From: JAXGXJ01 sp963829545
GTDB lineage: Bacteria; Actinomycetota; Thermoleophilia; RBG-16-64-13
Reading direction: 5' to 3'
Length of the DNA: 64,000 nucleotides
Assembly (NCBI GenBank): GCA_963829545.1
Contig: CAWHIX010000009.1
Span: 1-64,000, forward strand
Shown: positions 36,806 to 45,509 of the stretch, piece after piece
Numbering within the stretch: position 1 is the stretch's first letter
Layout of the letters: every line of letters starts with the position of its first letter
Notes under the pieces: model-generated
What the model saw: only the letters and a program-made list of their open reading frames with translations
The model's database searches: none
Told to the model about the DNA's origin: nothing
Program-made: the position numbers and the translations under genes

Positions 36806-37354
36806 GTGGAGGAAGTCGGGCGTTCGTGGGGTTGGGTGCTGTTCTTCGGGCTGTTGACCTTCGTCATTGGCATCTTGGTCATGGTGTGGCCTCAGGAGAC
36901 ACTGAAGCTGCTTGCCGTCTTGTTCGCTCTGCAACTCTTCGTCATGGGGATCTACTCGATCGTCAGGTCTTTCTCCGGAGGCGAGCAACACCGGGTATGG
37001 TCGGTGTTTCTGGGTATCTTCTCCATAATCGTGGCCATAATCGTCGTGCGCAACGTGGCTGAGACGGTGGTGGTACTCACACTGATCCTCGGTATCTACT
37101 GGGTCATACACGGCATCATCCAGTTCGTCATGGCGGTGGCCGACAACACATATCCCAACCGTGGCTACACCCTTGTGATGGCCGTCATCTCGGTGATCGC
37201 GGGTATCGTCCTACTGGCCTGGCCCATCGAGTCCGTTACCGCGCTGGCCTGGCTGATGGGTATTTGGTTCGTGATCCTGGGTATCCTGGGTATCATCCTG
37301 GCCTTCATGGTGAGGAGCGCCGCGAAGCAGCCGGACAGGTTGACCGCAGCCTGA
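36806..37354 (+). CDS. HdeD/DUF308 family membrane protein
   Basis: A 182-residue protein with six predicted helices and the short polar turns of the DUF308/HdeD family: WVLFFGLLTFVIGILVMVWP, LKLLAVLFALQLFVMGIYSIV, a VFLGIFSIIVAIIVV helix, TLILGIYWVIHGIIQFVM, then a repeat of the first unit. The Pro-ending motif (VWPQET, AWPIES) is repeated, so the protein is an internal duplication of three helices. HdeD in enteric bacteria helps in acid resistance. The GTG at 36806 is chosen for the AGGGGGT before it. Confidence 0.82.
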   Translation: MEEVGRSWGWVLFFGLLTFVIGILVMVWPQETLKLLAVLFALQLFVMGIYSIVRSFSGGEQHRVWSVFLGIFSIIVAIIVVRNVAETVVVLTLILGIYWVIHGIIQFVMAVADNTYPNRGYTLVMAVISVIAGIVLLAWPIESVTALAWLMGIWFVILGILGIILAFMVRSAAKQPDRLTAA

Positions 37355-37443
37355 CCGCGGCCTGACCGTCACTCAGTCCCGATGGCAGTCCAGTTGCGAG
37401 TTTGAGAACCGCTGATCCAGCCACAGTCGAAGGGGAGGTCACG

Positions 37444-38700
37444 ATGAACGACGAGGCTTCGCGCCAAGCGAGCGGTCCCGAGCCTCCGGAGACGCCGGGT
37501 ACGGCCAAGTCCGGCGGGAGGAAATGGAAGGCCATCCTTGCGATAGTCCTTCTAGTCATCGGCTGCATCCTGATCCCCTTTGCGGTGACAGGAGGCTGGG
37601 TCCGAGGCAGCATCTTCGACACCGAGGGGTTCGTCGAACTGCTGGGTCCCCTCGCCGAGAACGAAGACATCCAGCAGGCCGTCAGCGAAGGCGTGACGGA
37701 GAGGCTGTTCGAGTCGGGAGATATCGAAGGACGCATCGAGGAGGTCCTCCCGGATGCGCTCGGCTTCCTGGCCGCTCCGGTCACCGACCAGTTGCAGACA
37801 TGGACTCAGCGTGGTGCCGAGAGGGTGGTGGCCAGCGATCAGTTCGACGCCATCTGGCTGAAGGCCCTCGAAGGCCTCCATTCCACCCTTGTCGGCTTTC
37901 TCAACGGCACCGGGAGGGTGCAGTTGGGAGAGGAGGGCGTCATCCAACTCGACCTCAGCGGGCTCTCGACCCGGCTTCTGGACGGGCTGGAGGAACGAGG
38001 GATAACGATCCCGGAAGACCGTTTCCCGGTGCTGGCGAGCGGCATGGTGCCTCTGGCCCAGGTCAAGGGCCTCGAGACCCTGGCAAACCTCATCAACGGT
38101 CTGAACAAGCTGTTCATCGTGCTCCCCATCCTCGCCGTGATCTTCCTGGCGGCCTCGGTCTTCGTGGCCAACAGGCGCCAGAAGGCCGCAGTCCGGGCCG
38201 GCATGGGCATCATGATCACAACGGCCGTGTTCATCGTGATCCTCTTCATAGTGCGGGTCGTCTTCCTCGACAAGACGGACGCCGCCGGCTTCTCCCACGA
38301 CGCGGCGGCAGCCCTCTGGGGCACGCTGACCATCGCGCTGCGCGCCACCCTCTGGGGACTGTTCTTCATCGGTCTGCTTCTGCTGATCCATCCTCGCATC
38401 GTGAACCTGATCCAAGGCCAGAAGATGACGGAGATCGCGGCCAAATCGGCGGCGTCGGGACAGGAGTACGGTGCGTTCGGTAGGTGGGTCTCGGCCCATC
38501 GCACCCTGCTGGCCATCGTGATACTGATCTTGGGCTTCCTGGTGCTGGCGCTCTGGGACAGTCCGCCGCTTTTAGGTGTGATCGTGGTGGCAGTGCTCGT
38601 CATAGTGCTGGAGGCACTGGTGTTCTTCCTGGCCAAGCAGAGCGAACTCGCAAGCGAAGCCGCGGGTGCCCTTGATGCGGCGGACAAAGCCGGCGACTGA
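37444..38700 (+). CDS. Actinobacterial integral membrane protein with extracytoplasmic domain
   Basis: A 418-residue protein of unknown function. A charged N-terminal tail is followed by helix 1 (AILAIVLLVIGCILIPFAV), then a roughly 160-residue outside domain that starts GGWVRGSIFDTEGFVELLGPLAENEDIQQAVSEGV in outline, and four or five further helices from residue 215 (LFIVLPILAVIFLAASVFVA; FIVILFIVRVVFL; LFFIGLLLLIHP; TLLAIVILILGFLVLALW). The WVRGTxxDTxxFVxxxxPLAxxxxVQ pattern is seen in many actinobacterial genomes. ATG 37444 follows GGGAGGTC. It is 6 bp upstream of the ion channel and likely cotranscribed. Confidence 0.7.
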   Translation: MNDEASRQASGPEPPETPGTAKSGGRKWKAILAIVLLVIGCILIPFAVTGGWVRGSIFDTEGFVELLGPLAENEDIQQAVSEGVTERLFESGDIEGRIEEVLPDALGFLAAPVTDQLQTWTQRGAERVVASDQFDAIWLKALEGLHSTLVGFLNGTGRVQLGEEGVIQLDLSGLSTRLLDGLEERGITIPEDRFPVLASGMVPLAQVKGLETLANLINGLNKLFIVLPILAVIFLAASVFVANRRQKAAVRAGMGIMITTAVFIVILFIVRVVFLDKTDAAGFSHDAAAALWGTLTIALRATLWGLFFIGLLLLIHPRIVNLIQGQKMTEIAAKSAASGQEYGAFGRWVSAHRTLLAIVILILGFLVLALWDSPPLLGVIVVAVLVIVLEALVFFLAKQSELASEAAGALDAADKAGD

Positions 38701-38705
38701 CCGGG

Positions 38706-39695
38706 ATGAGCCAAGCGCCGGAGACGGGTGAGGCAAGGCTCCTGCGGCCCCGACTGCGGGGTATAGAGGACAGCTACGGCCTGGTGCTGATCGCCATCAT
38801 GGCGACCCTGATCCTCATGGGCATGCTCAGCGGGAAGCCTTGGGGCGACACGGTGATTCTCGTCGCGTTCCTGGTCGTGTTCTTCCTCACCCTGCAGACC
38901 TCCGCCGCGTCGCCACGGACCATCAGGCGGCTCGCCTCGGTGATCCCGCTGGCCTTGGCAATAGCAGCGGGGGCGGAGATATTCGGGTCGCGAGCCTACG
39001 TCACCGGCCTGACACCGCTGGTGTCGGCTCTGTTCGTGATAGCAAGCATAGTGTTCATCGTGCGGCGGCTTGCCACGCACAGTCACGTCACCCGCCGCAC
39101 GGTCTTCGGCGCGTTGTGCATCTACCTGTTCGGAGCTCTCCTCTTCGCCATGGTATACCACGTGGTCGCCGTGCTGAGCGGCGAGCCGTTCTTCGTCCAG
39201 ACCGACAACCCCAGCGGAGTGGACTACATCTACTTCAGCTTCATCACCATGGCTACGGTGGGCTTCGGCGATTTCTCCCCTGCCACCGACCTCGGCAGGA
39301 TGACGGCCGTCGTGGAAGCCGTCGGCGGACAACTCTATCTGGTGGTCGTGGTGGCGCTCTTCGTCAGCAACCTCGGGCATCAGAAGCGAGGTCTGCGCGC
39401 GGACGAGACGAGGACCGGATCAGACTGCTGCGGAGGATTGACCCGGCGCCGGGAGGCGCCGGGTCCGGCCGGCCGGGTAGAGTCCCCTAGACTATCTCGT
39501 CGAGGGCCTCGGTCATCTCGCTCTCGTCGAGGGCCTCGGTCAATTCGTCCTCTTTGCGATGGATCTTGTCCATCCCTTTGTTCACTGCCTCGGTCGCTTT
39601 GCCACGGACTTCCGTGTATACCTTCTTGGCCTCCGCCGGCACTTCGGGCAGCGAGGCGGGAATGCTCTTGTTCGGTCTCCCGCGAGACCCTGTAG
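38706..39695 (+). CDS. Potassium-channel-like membrane protein
   Basis: Membrane protein whose last part is a two-helix pore unit. A helix (GALCIYLFGALLFAMVYHVV) is followed by the pore loop SFITMATVGFGDFSP, where TVGFGD is the K+ selectivity filter, and a final helix (LYLVVVVALFVSNLG). Before it lie four hydrophobic helices, residues about 24-130, without S4-type Arg repeats, so it is not a classic voltage sensor. The frame stays open to 39695, but the Arg/Ser-rich tail after GHQKRG overlaps a terminator (39440) and the antisense small gene, so the true end is probably near 39440 with a one-base indel just before. Confidence 0.78.
   Translation: MSQAPETGEARLLRPRLRGIEDSYGLVLIAIMATLILMGMLSGKPWGDTVILVAFLVVFFLTLQTSAASPRTIRRLASVIPLALAIAAGAEIFGSRAYVTGLTPLVSALFVIASIVFIVRRLATHSHVTRRTVFGALCIYLFGALLFAMVYHVVAVLSGEPFFVQTDNPSGVDYIYFSFITMATVGFGDFSPATDLGRMTAVVEAVGGQLYLVVVVALFVSNLGHQKRGLRADETRTGSDCCGGLTRRREAPGPAGRVESPRLSRRGPRSSRSRRGPRSIRPLCDGSCPSLCSLPRSLCHGLPCIPSWPPPALRAARRECSCSVSRETL
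39440..39465. terminator. Hairpin between the channel and YtxH-like genes
   Basis: Eleven-base perfect stem GACCCGGCGCC with complement, loop GGGA. Placed where convergent transcripts should end. Confidence 0.7.
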
Positions 39696-39763
39696 GCGAG
39701 CAGGAACACGCCCGCAAGCACACTGCCTATGAAAGCCGCAAGAATCGCTCTTCCGAAACTCAT
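39487..39763 (-). CDS. YtxH-like small membrane protein
   Basis: Small single-helix protein: ATG 39763 (MSFGRAILAAFIGSVLAGVFLLAYR) behind AAGGAG, then a frame change near 39675 into a charged helical tail (EVPAEAKKVYTEVRGKATEAVNKGMDK) ending in two copies of TEALDE. The helix plus coiled amphipathic tail resembles YtxH/general-stress proteins. About 91 residues. The two TEALDE units come from a 19-base direct repeat at 39497 and 39524. It diverges from the DUF1269 gene. Confidence 0.6.
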
Positions 39764-39972
39764 GTCCGGTCTCCTTCCGCGTCTGATGGCGCACATTTGG
39801 TCGGTTCGGCATGCGTGACAGCGCGGATACACACCCGATGGTCCAAATCTGGTGCGACCCGCTCCAGCGCCGTCACTTCGATGTTAGCATCCGACTCATT
39901 GGTGGGCATCATTAGAGCTAGCGCCAAATGGTACAGATATGGTTACCCATAAGGCTACAGAAAGGAACAACT

Positions 39973-40476
39973 ATGGCGGAAGAGGAATACACCCTTGTAT
40001 ATGCGGCGGCCTATGAGTCTCTGGACGACGCCAAGGAGGACTTCCAGGGCATCAAGGAGCTGCACAGGGAGAAGTGGATAGGCAAGTATGAAGCCGCCCT
40101 CTTCACCAAGAACGAGGACGGCTCGGTCAAGATCCACGACCAGGACGCGACGGGCCGCGCTCGCGGTCTGAAACTGGGCGCAGTCATCGGCGCGGCCGTG
40201 GGGATCATCTTTCCCGTGACGCTGCTGGTTGGTGCCCTGGCCGGCGGCGGCATCGGGCTCCTGGGCGGGCACCTCACCAAGGGCCTCAGCCGAGGCGACA
40301 TCAAGGACTTGGGCGAGTTGCTCGACGATGGTGAGGCGGGCATCGTCCTGGTGGGCGTCTTCACGCCCGAGGAAGGCGTGGACCGTTATCTGGGCAAGGC
40401 GGCCAAGGTGCTCAAGAAGCAGGTCGACGCCGACGCCGAGGAGATCAAGAAGGCCATCGACGAGGCTGTGGACTGA
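39973..40476 (+). CDS. DUF1269 family membrane protein
   Basis: A 167-residue protein. The soluble N-terminal half (YAAAYESLDDAKEDFQGIKEL, EAALFTKNEDGSVKIHDQD) is followed by a Gly-rich helical hairpin GAVIGAAVGIIFPVTLLVGALAGGGIGLLGGHL and a C-terminal domain with DLGELLDDGEAGIVLVG. This is the standard DUF1269 pattern, seen in stress-response clusters; function is unknown. ATG 39973 follows AAAGGA. It is monocistronic, with a strong hairpin 16 bp after the stop. Confidence 0.83.
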   Translation: MAEEEYTLVYAAAYESLDDAKEDFQGIKELHREKWIGKYEAALFTKNEDGSVKIHDQDATGRARGLKLGAVIGAAVGIIFPVTLLVGALAGGGIGLLGGHLTKGLSRGDIKDLGELLDDGEAGIVLVGVFTPEEGVDRYLGKAAKVLKKQVDADAEEIKKAIDEAVD

Positions 40477-40492
40477 GTCTTCCTCATCGCGC

Positions 40493-40528
40493 GGGGGCGC
40501 ACCCAGGCCTGCGGCCGGGTGCGCCCCC
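40493..40528 (+). terminator. Terminator after the DUF1269 gene
   Basis: Twelve-base perfect stem GGGGGCGCACCC with complement and a 12-base loop. Confidence 0.7.
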
Positions 40529-40607
40529 TCCGCTCCTCTGTCGCAACCCCTCCCCCATGCGCTATTGTGGCGCTGTTCGTTCTCGACCCCCTGTGAGGAG
40601 GCCTCCG

Positions 40608-42668
40608 GTGGCAACCGTCGCAACTCAGCTCCGCTCCGCCAGACACGCGTGGTGGAAGCGCGTCCTCTTCGGTGTCGGCCGACTCATCGCCATCATCCTG
40701 GTCCAGGCCTTCGTTCTCTGGCTCGTGGCCCGGCTGCTTCCTGGGGTGACCATAGAAGGCTTCAGCGCGCCCATCGTCGTCTCGGTCGCCATGCTGGTCG
40801 CCATGTTCTTGGTGTGGCCCATCTTCATGCGCTTCTTCTTCAAGATAGTCGTATGGACCGCCGGTTTGGTCACGGTGCTGGTCAATGGCTTCATCGTGCA
40901 GGTGGTGAGCTGGATATCGCCTCGACTCACGGTCGACAACTTCGGCTGGGCCGTCCTCTACGCCTTCGTGGCCACCATCGTCCTCACCGCCCTTCTGGGG
41001 TTCTTCTCGTTCCAGGACAGGGGTGCCTTCAAGCGCCTCATCCTGCGCAGGCAGAGACGGAAAGTGGACCCCAGGATGATAGGGAAACCGGGCATCATCT
41101 TCGTCGAGATCGACGGCCTCGCACACGACGCCTTCAAGAGGGCCATGGCCGCGGGTAAGACCCGCACCATGCGTCGCTGGATCGAATCGGGGACGCATGT
41201 CCTCGTCCCCTGGGAGACCGACCTCTCCTCCCAGACGAGCGCCTCGCAGGCGGGCATCCTTCATGGCGACAACAGCGAGATCCCCGCTTTCCGGTGGTTC
41301 GACAAGGAGCAGAGCCGGGTCATCGTGTCGAGCAACCTCAAGGCCCTTGGCCCCTTCGAAGCCGCACACTCTGATGGCAACGGCCTGTTGGCCCACGGCG
41401 GCACGGCGCGCGCCAGCATGCTCTCTGGCGACGCCGACGAGGTCATGCTGGTAGCGAGCAGGGTCATGGAGGAGAAGGGAGAGAGCTACCGCGCTTTCTT
41501 CGCCTCGCCGCTCAGCTTCACCCATACCGTCATGCTTTTCTTCTGGGAGATGGTGCTGGAAATGGGGGCCAAGCGGCGGCAGCGCAGGCGCAAGGAGGAA
41601 CCACGCATCGAGCGCCACCTCAAGTACGCCGCGCTCCGCGCCGGGATGACTGTGGCACTCCGCGACCTGAGTCTCGACGCCGTGATCGGGGACATGCTAC
41701 TGGGCAAGCCCTACTGCTATATCACCCTGGCCGGCTACGACGAGGTTGCCCACCACTCCGGTCTCGACCGTCACGACACGCTGGAGGTGCTGCGGAAGAT
41801 CGACGCCCGCATGCGCAACCTCGAGAACATGGCGAAGATGGCACCAAGGGAGTATCAGTTCGTGGTCCTCTCCGACCACGGCCAGACTATGGGCGCCACC
41901 TTCCTACAGCGCTACGGCTACGACCTGGAGGAACTGGTCCGCAATTCGCTCTCCCCCGGCAGCACAGTGGGTGGCCCCAGCACCTACGCCGAGAGCGGAG
42001 CGGGCGCCGGCGTCGCCAAGGGACAGAGCGACTGGGAGCACATAGCCACGGTCGACCAAGCGGCCCAGGAATCCGGCCTGGCCGAAGGCCGTATCGGCAA
42101 GCTCTTGCGCAAGCGCCTCCATGCCGGAGACCCCGTCCCCACCAGCATGACCGACGCCGTCGTCATGGCCTCGGGCAACCTGGGTCTGGTGTCGTTCACC
42201 GGCCCCAAGCATCGCTTGACCCTGGAGGAGATCGAGCGCGACCATCCCGAGCTCATCAAGAAGCTTGTCGCCCACCCGGGCGTGGGCTTCGTGATGGTGG
42301 CCACCTCCGGCAACGGCTCCGGACCAGACTCAGTTGCGATCGGCGAGAAAGGCCGGCGCTACTTGACAGACGACCGGATCGAGGGGGAAGACCCCCTGGC
42401 TCCCTACGGTCCCAACTCCGCCCGCCACCTGCGCCGCACCACCTCCTTCGCCAGTTGCCCCGACCTCCTGGTCATGAGCACCTACTGGCCTGAGACGAAC
42501 GAGAACGCCGCCTTCGAGGAACTGGTGGGCAACCACGGAGGCCTGGGCGGGGAGCAGACGCACCCCTTCCTGCTGTACCCCGCGGAATGGCAGTTGGCCG
42601 AGCCCGAGCTGATCGGCGCCGAGTCCATCTACAAGAACCTGAAGCACTGGACGGCGATGACCGCCTGA
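40608..42668 (+). CDS. Membrane-anchored alkaline phosphatase/phosphodiesterase-superfamily protein
   Basis: Fusion of an N-terminal four-helix membrane domain (residues about 15-135; LIAIILVQAFVLWLVARLLPGV, IVVSVAMLVAMFLVWPIFM, TAGLVTVLVNGFIVQVVS, LYAFVATIVLTALLGFFSF) of the mycobacterial membrane-protein-IV/phage-holin-like type, and a C-terminal alkaline-phosphatase-superfamily domain. The latter shows FVEIDGLAHDAF, a TDLSSQTSASQAGILHG nucleophile region, YDEVAHHSGLDRHD and VVLSDHGQT, which supply the two-metal site. The GTG at 40608 with GAGGAGG upstream is favoured over 40557. The domain likely faces the cytoplasm or membrane surface and acts on a lipid-linked or nucleotide phosphate; substrate not known. 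Confidence 0.83.
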   Translation: MATVATQLRSARHAWWKRVLFGVGRLIAIILVQAFVLWLVARLLPGVTIEGFSAPIVVSVAMLVAMFLVWPIFMRFFFKIVVWTAGLVTVLVNGFIVQVVSWISPRLTVDNFGWAVLYAFVATIVLTALLGFFSFQDRGAFKRLILRRQRRKVDPRMIGKPGIIFVEIDGLAHDAFKRAMAAGKTRTMRRWIESGTHVLVPWETDLSSQTSASQAGILHGDNSEIPAFRWFDKEQSRVIVSSNLKALGPFEAAHSDGNGLLAHGGTARASMLSGDADEVMLVASRVMEEKGESYRAFFASPLSFTHTVMLFFWEMVLEMGAKRRQRRRKEEPRIERHLKYAALRAGMTVALRDLSLDAVIGDMLLGKPYCYITLAGYDEVAHHSGLDRHDTLEVLRKIDARMRNLENMAKMAPREYQFVVLSDHGQTMGATFLQRYGYDLEELVRNSLSPGSTVGGPSTYAESGAGAGVAKGQSDWEHIATVDQAAQESGLAEGRIGKLLRKRLHAGDPVPTSMTDAVVMASGNLGLVSFTGPKHRLTLEEIERDHPELIKKLVAHPGVGFVMVATSGNGSGPDSVAIGEKGRRYLTDDRIEGEDPLAPYGPNSARHLRRTTSFASCPDLLVMSTYWPETNENAAFEELVGNHGGLGGEQTHPFLLYPAEWQLAEPELIGAESIYKNLKHWTAMTA

Positions 42669-42712
42669 CCTGGGAGGCGACTCCCCGGGCGACCATCTCC
42701 ACGCTCCCGATC

Positions 42713-43997
42713 ATGAGCACTCATCCGCTCGAAGCCTTCCACGTGATGGCCAAACCCACGGGTGCCCGCTGCAACCTGGACTGCGCCTACTGCTTCTTCC
42801 TCAAGAAGGAGGCGCTGTACCCGGGAAGCACCTTTCGCATGTCAGATGAGGTGCTCGAGGCCTACATCCGCCAGACCATTGAGGCCCACCACGTCCCCGA
42901 GGTGACCATCGCCTGGCAGGGCGGAGAACCGACCCTCATGGGGCTGGACTTCTTCCGCAGGGCAGTGGAGTTGGAGAAGAGGTACGCCCCCGCCGGCATG
43001 CGGATCGAGAACACCCTCCAGACCAACGGCGTGCTGCTGGATGACGAGTGGTGCGAGTTCCTGCGAGGCGGAAGGCTTCCTGGTGGGGCTGAGTATTGAC
43101 GGTCCGCGTGAACTCCACGATGCGTACCGGCGAGACAAGCGGGGCGGCTCGGTCTTCGACAAAGTCGTAGGCGCCGTGCGGCTGATGCAGAGGCACGGAG
43201 TGGAGTTCAATATCCTCTGCACCGTCAACGCCGTGAACAGTCGACAGCCGTTGGATGTCTACCGCTTCTTCCGCGACGAACTGGGAGCCCGCTACATCCA
43301 GTTCATCCCCATCGTGGAGCGCGCCAACGACAGCGGCGCGCAGGAGGGAACAGCGGTCACCGAGCGCTCGGTGGAGAGCAAGCAGTACGGGCGCTTTCTG
43401 ACCGAGATCTTCGACGAATGGGTCGGCAGAGACGTGGGTGAGGTCTTCGTGCTCTTCTTCGACGGGGTGTTGGCTGCCTACGTGCGCGGTACGTCGAGTC
43501 TCTGCGTGCTCAGGCCCACCTGCGGCGAGGGGGTGGCCCTCGAGCACACCGGCGACGTGTATTCGTGCGACCACTACGTGGAGCCCGGGTACCTGCTGGG
43601 AAACATCCTCGACCGACCCCTGGGCGAGCTTGTATCCTCGGAGCAGCAGCGAGCGTTCGGAGCCGCCAAAGAGGACACCCTGCCGGGCTACTGCCGCGAG
43701 TGCCGTTGGCTGTTCACCTGCGAGGGCGAGTGCCCCAAGAACCGGGTGCTCAGCACTCCCGACGGCGAACCGGGGCTGAACTGGCTTTGCGAAGGTCTCC
43801 AGGACTTCTTCGTGCACACGGAGCATCCCATGCGCATCATGGCCGACCTCCTCAAGCGGGGACGGCCGGCCGCCGAGGTGATGACGGTGCTGGCGGAGGA
43901 GGAGCGGAGGGTCGCCGAAGGCTTCGCCGCCGCCGAGCGCAACGACCCCTGCCCGTGCGGAAGCGGCAAGAAGTACAAGAGGTGCCACGGGGCCTGA
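42713..43997 (+). CDS. Anaerobic sulfatase-maturating radical SAM enzyme with SEC-C tail
   Basis: Radical SAM/SPASM enzyme that converts the active-site Cys (or Ser) of sulfatases to formylglycine. The N-terminal CNLDCAYCFF cluster motif and IAWQGGEPTLMG are in the frame of ATG 42713. Near 43065 the frame shifts, and the protein continues with LVGLSIDGPRELHDAYR, NILCTVN and FIPIVER. The SPASM cysteines follow (CGEGVALEHTGDVYSCDHYVEPGY, GYCRECRWLFTCEGECPKNR). A SEC-C zinc motif (DPCPCGSGKKYKRCHG) ends the chain. A Cys-type sulfatase 5 kb downstream is the obvious client. ATG 42713 lacks a clear ribosome site. Confidence 0.9.
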
Positions 43998-44108
43998 GCG
44001 CCGCGAGAAATGGGGTCTCTCGGCGTTTGCTGGACTGTGGTTTCGGGGAGCAGTAGATTCGGAGAGAGACCGCAGCGAGGTGCCGGTGCGCCGGCGGAAG
44101 GAGGAAGC

Positions 44109-45509
44109 ATGGGGAACGGGCACGACTCAAGAGGCCCCGGCACGCCTGCCGGCCTGAAGGAGCGCGTCAGAGCGCTCATGCCGCAGCTCAAGAGCGAACT
44201 GGCCGAGCTGGTGGCCATACCTTCGGTCTCGGAGGCCGGCTATCCCGAGAAGACCCGCCCGGCGCTCCTGCAGACCCGCGACGCGGTCGCCAAGCTCTTC
44301 CGCGACGCCGGCTGCGAGCAGGTGCAGTCGATCGACCTACCCGACACGGCTCCGCTCATCGTGGCCGAGATCCCCGCGCCTGCCGGCGCTCCCACCGTGC
44401 TCCTCTACAGCCACTACGACGTCGTCCCGGCCGGGGACGAGTCGGAATGGAAGTCGCCTCCCTTCGAACCCACCGAGCGCGACGGAGCCATGTACGGCCG
44501 GGGAGCGGCCGACACCAAGTCGAACATCGTCGCCCTGGCCGGGGCGCTGCGCGCTTGGGACGGCCGGCCGCCCGTGGGCATCAAGGCAGTGATCGAAGGC
44601 CAGGAGGAGGTCGGAGGCGGCTCCCTCCTCCCCTACGTGGCCGAGCATCCCGAGCTCTTCGCCGCCGACGTCATGCTGATCGGCGACATGGGCAGCGTAC
44701 GGCCGGGGGTCCCCACCCTCACCGTAGCTCTACGCGGCATGGCCATGGTCACCATCGAGGTCCGGACGCTGCTGTCTGCCAAGCACAGCGGCCAGTACGG
44801 CGGAGCCGCGCCGGACGCGTTGCTCGCGCTTGTCCGGGCGTTGTCCACATTGCACGACGATCGCGGCGACGTGGCCGTCGCGGGCCTGCGCCGCGAGGAG
44901 TGGACCGGAGGCGGCAGCACGGAGGAGGAGTTCCGGGCCCTGGCGGAGGTGCTCGACGGGATGCCCCTCATCGGCACCGGGACTCTGGGCTCCCGGGTAT
45001 GGTCGGGGCCGGCTATCACGGTCACAGGCATCGACGTTCCCTCGGTAGACAAGGCGGTCAACTCCGTCTCTCCGTACGCTCGCGCGTCGCTCAACCTGCG
45101 CGTCCATCCCGAGCAGGACGCCGTGGAAGCCCAAGCCGCCCTCGTCCGTCATCTTCAGGACGCCCTGCCCTTCGGCATCCAACTCCAGGTGCACGCCGGC
45201 GCGACCGGTAACGGCTTCGCCGCCCGCACCGACAGTCCGGCCTATCAGGCCGCTCGCGAGGCGTGGTCCGCAGCCTGGGGCGCAGAGACGGTCGTGGTGG
45301 GCAGCGGAGGATCGATCCCCTTGGTGAACGCGCTCAACCGAGCCGTCCCCCACGCCGAGGTGCTGCTGGTGGGCACCACCGACGGCTACGCCAACATCCA
45401 CGGACCGAACGAGCGAGTGCTGCTGGACGAGTTCGAGAAAGCGGTGCTGGCAGAGGCCGATCTGCTGGGCCGGCTGGCCTCCATCTCCGAGACAGGAGAC
45501 CGGTCGTGA
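44109..45509 (+). CDS. M20 family metallopeptidase/dipeptidase
   Basis: Zinc-dependent M20 peptidase, 466 residues, of the carnosinase/DapE/CNDP-like group. The metal ligands are readable: His and Asp in LLYSHYDVVPAG, Asp in GRGAADTKSNIVA, the catalytic Glu pair in EGQEEVGG, and the terminal His in ANIHGPNE. The inserted dimerisation domain lies between about residues 205 and 350. ATG 44109 has GGAAGGAGG before it. It overlaps the AbgT gene (GTGA), so peptide uptake and cleavage are coupled. Substrate is probably a dipeptide or aminoacyl-glutamate such as p-aminobenzoyl-glutamate. Confidence 0.92.
   Translation: MGNGHDSRGPGTPAGLKERVRALMPQLKSELAELVAIPSVSEAGYPEKTRPALLQTRDAVAKLFRDAGCEQVQSIDLPDTAPLIVAEIPAPAGAPTVLLYSHYDVVPAGDESEWKSPPFEPTERDGAMYGRGAADTKSNIVALAGALRAWDGRPPVGIKAVIEGQEEVGGGSLLPYVAEHPELFAADVMLIGDMGSVRPGVPTLTVALRGMAMVTIEVRTLLSAKHSGQYGGAAPDALLALVRALSTLHDDRGDVAVAGLRREEWTGGGSTEEEFRALAEVLDGMPLIGTGTLGSRVWSGPAITVTGIDVPSVDKAVNSVSPYARASLNLRVHPEQDAVEAQAALVRHLQDALPFGIQLQVHAGATGNGFAARTDSPAYQAAREAWSAAWGAETVVVGSGGSIPLVNALNRAVPHAEVLLVGTTDGYANIHGPNERVLLDEFEKAVLAEADLLGRLASISETGDRS

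Noticed and set aside
37839..39380. 513-codon minus-strand frame
   Set aside because: Antisense to two membrane protein genes; the product is low-complexity and charged.
40608..41000. Holin-like label suggesting prophage
   Set aside because: The helices are fused to a phosphatase domain and there are no phage structural, lysin or integrase genes nearby.
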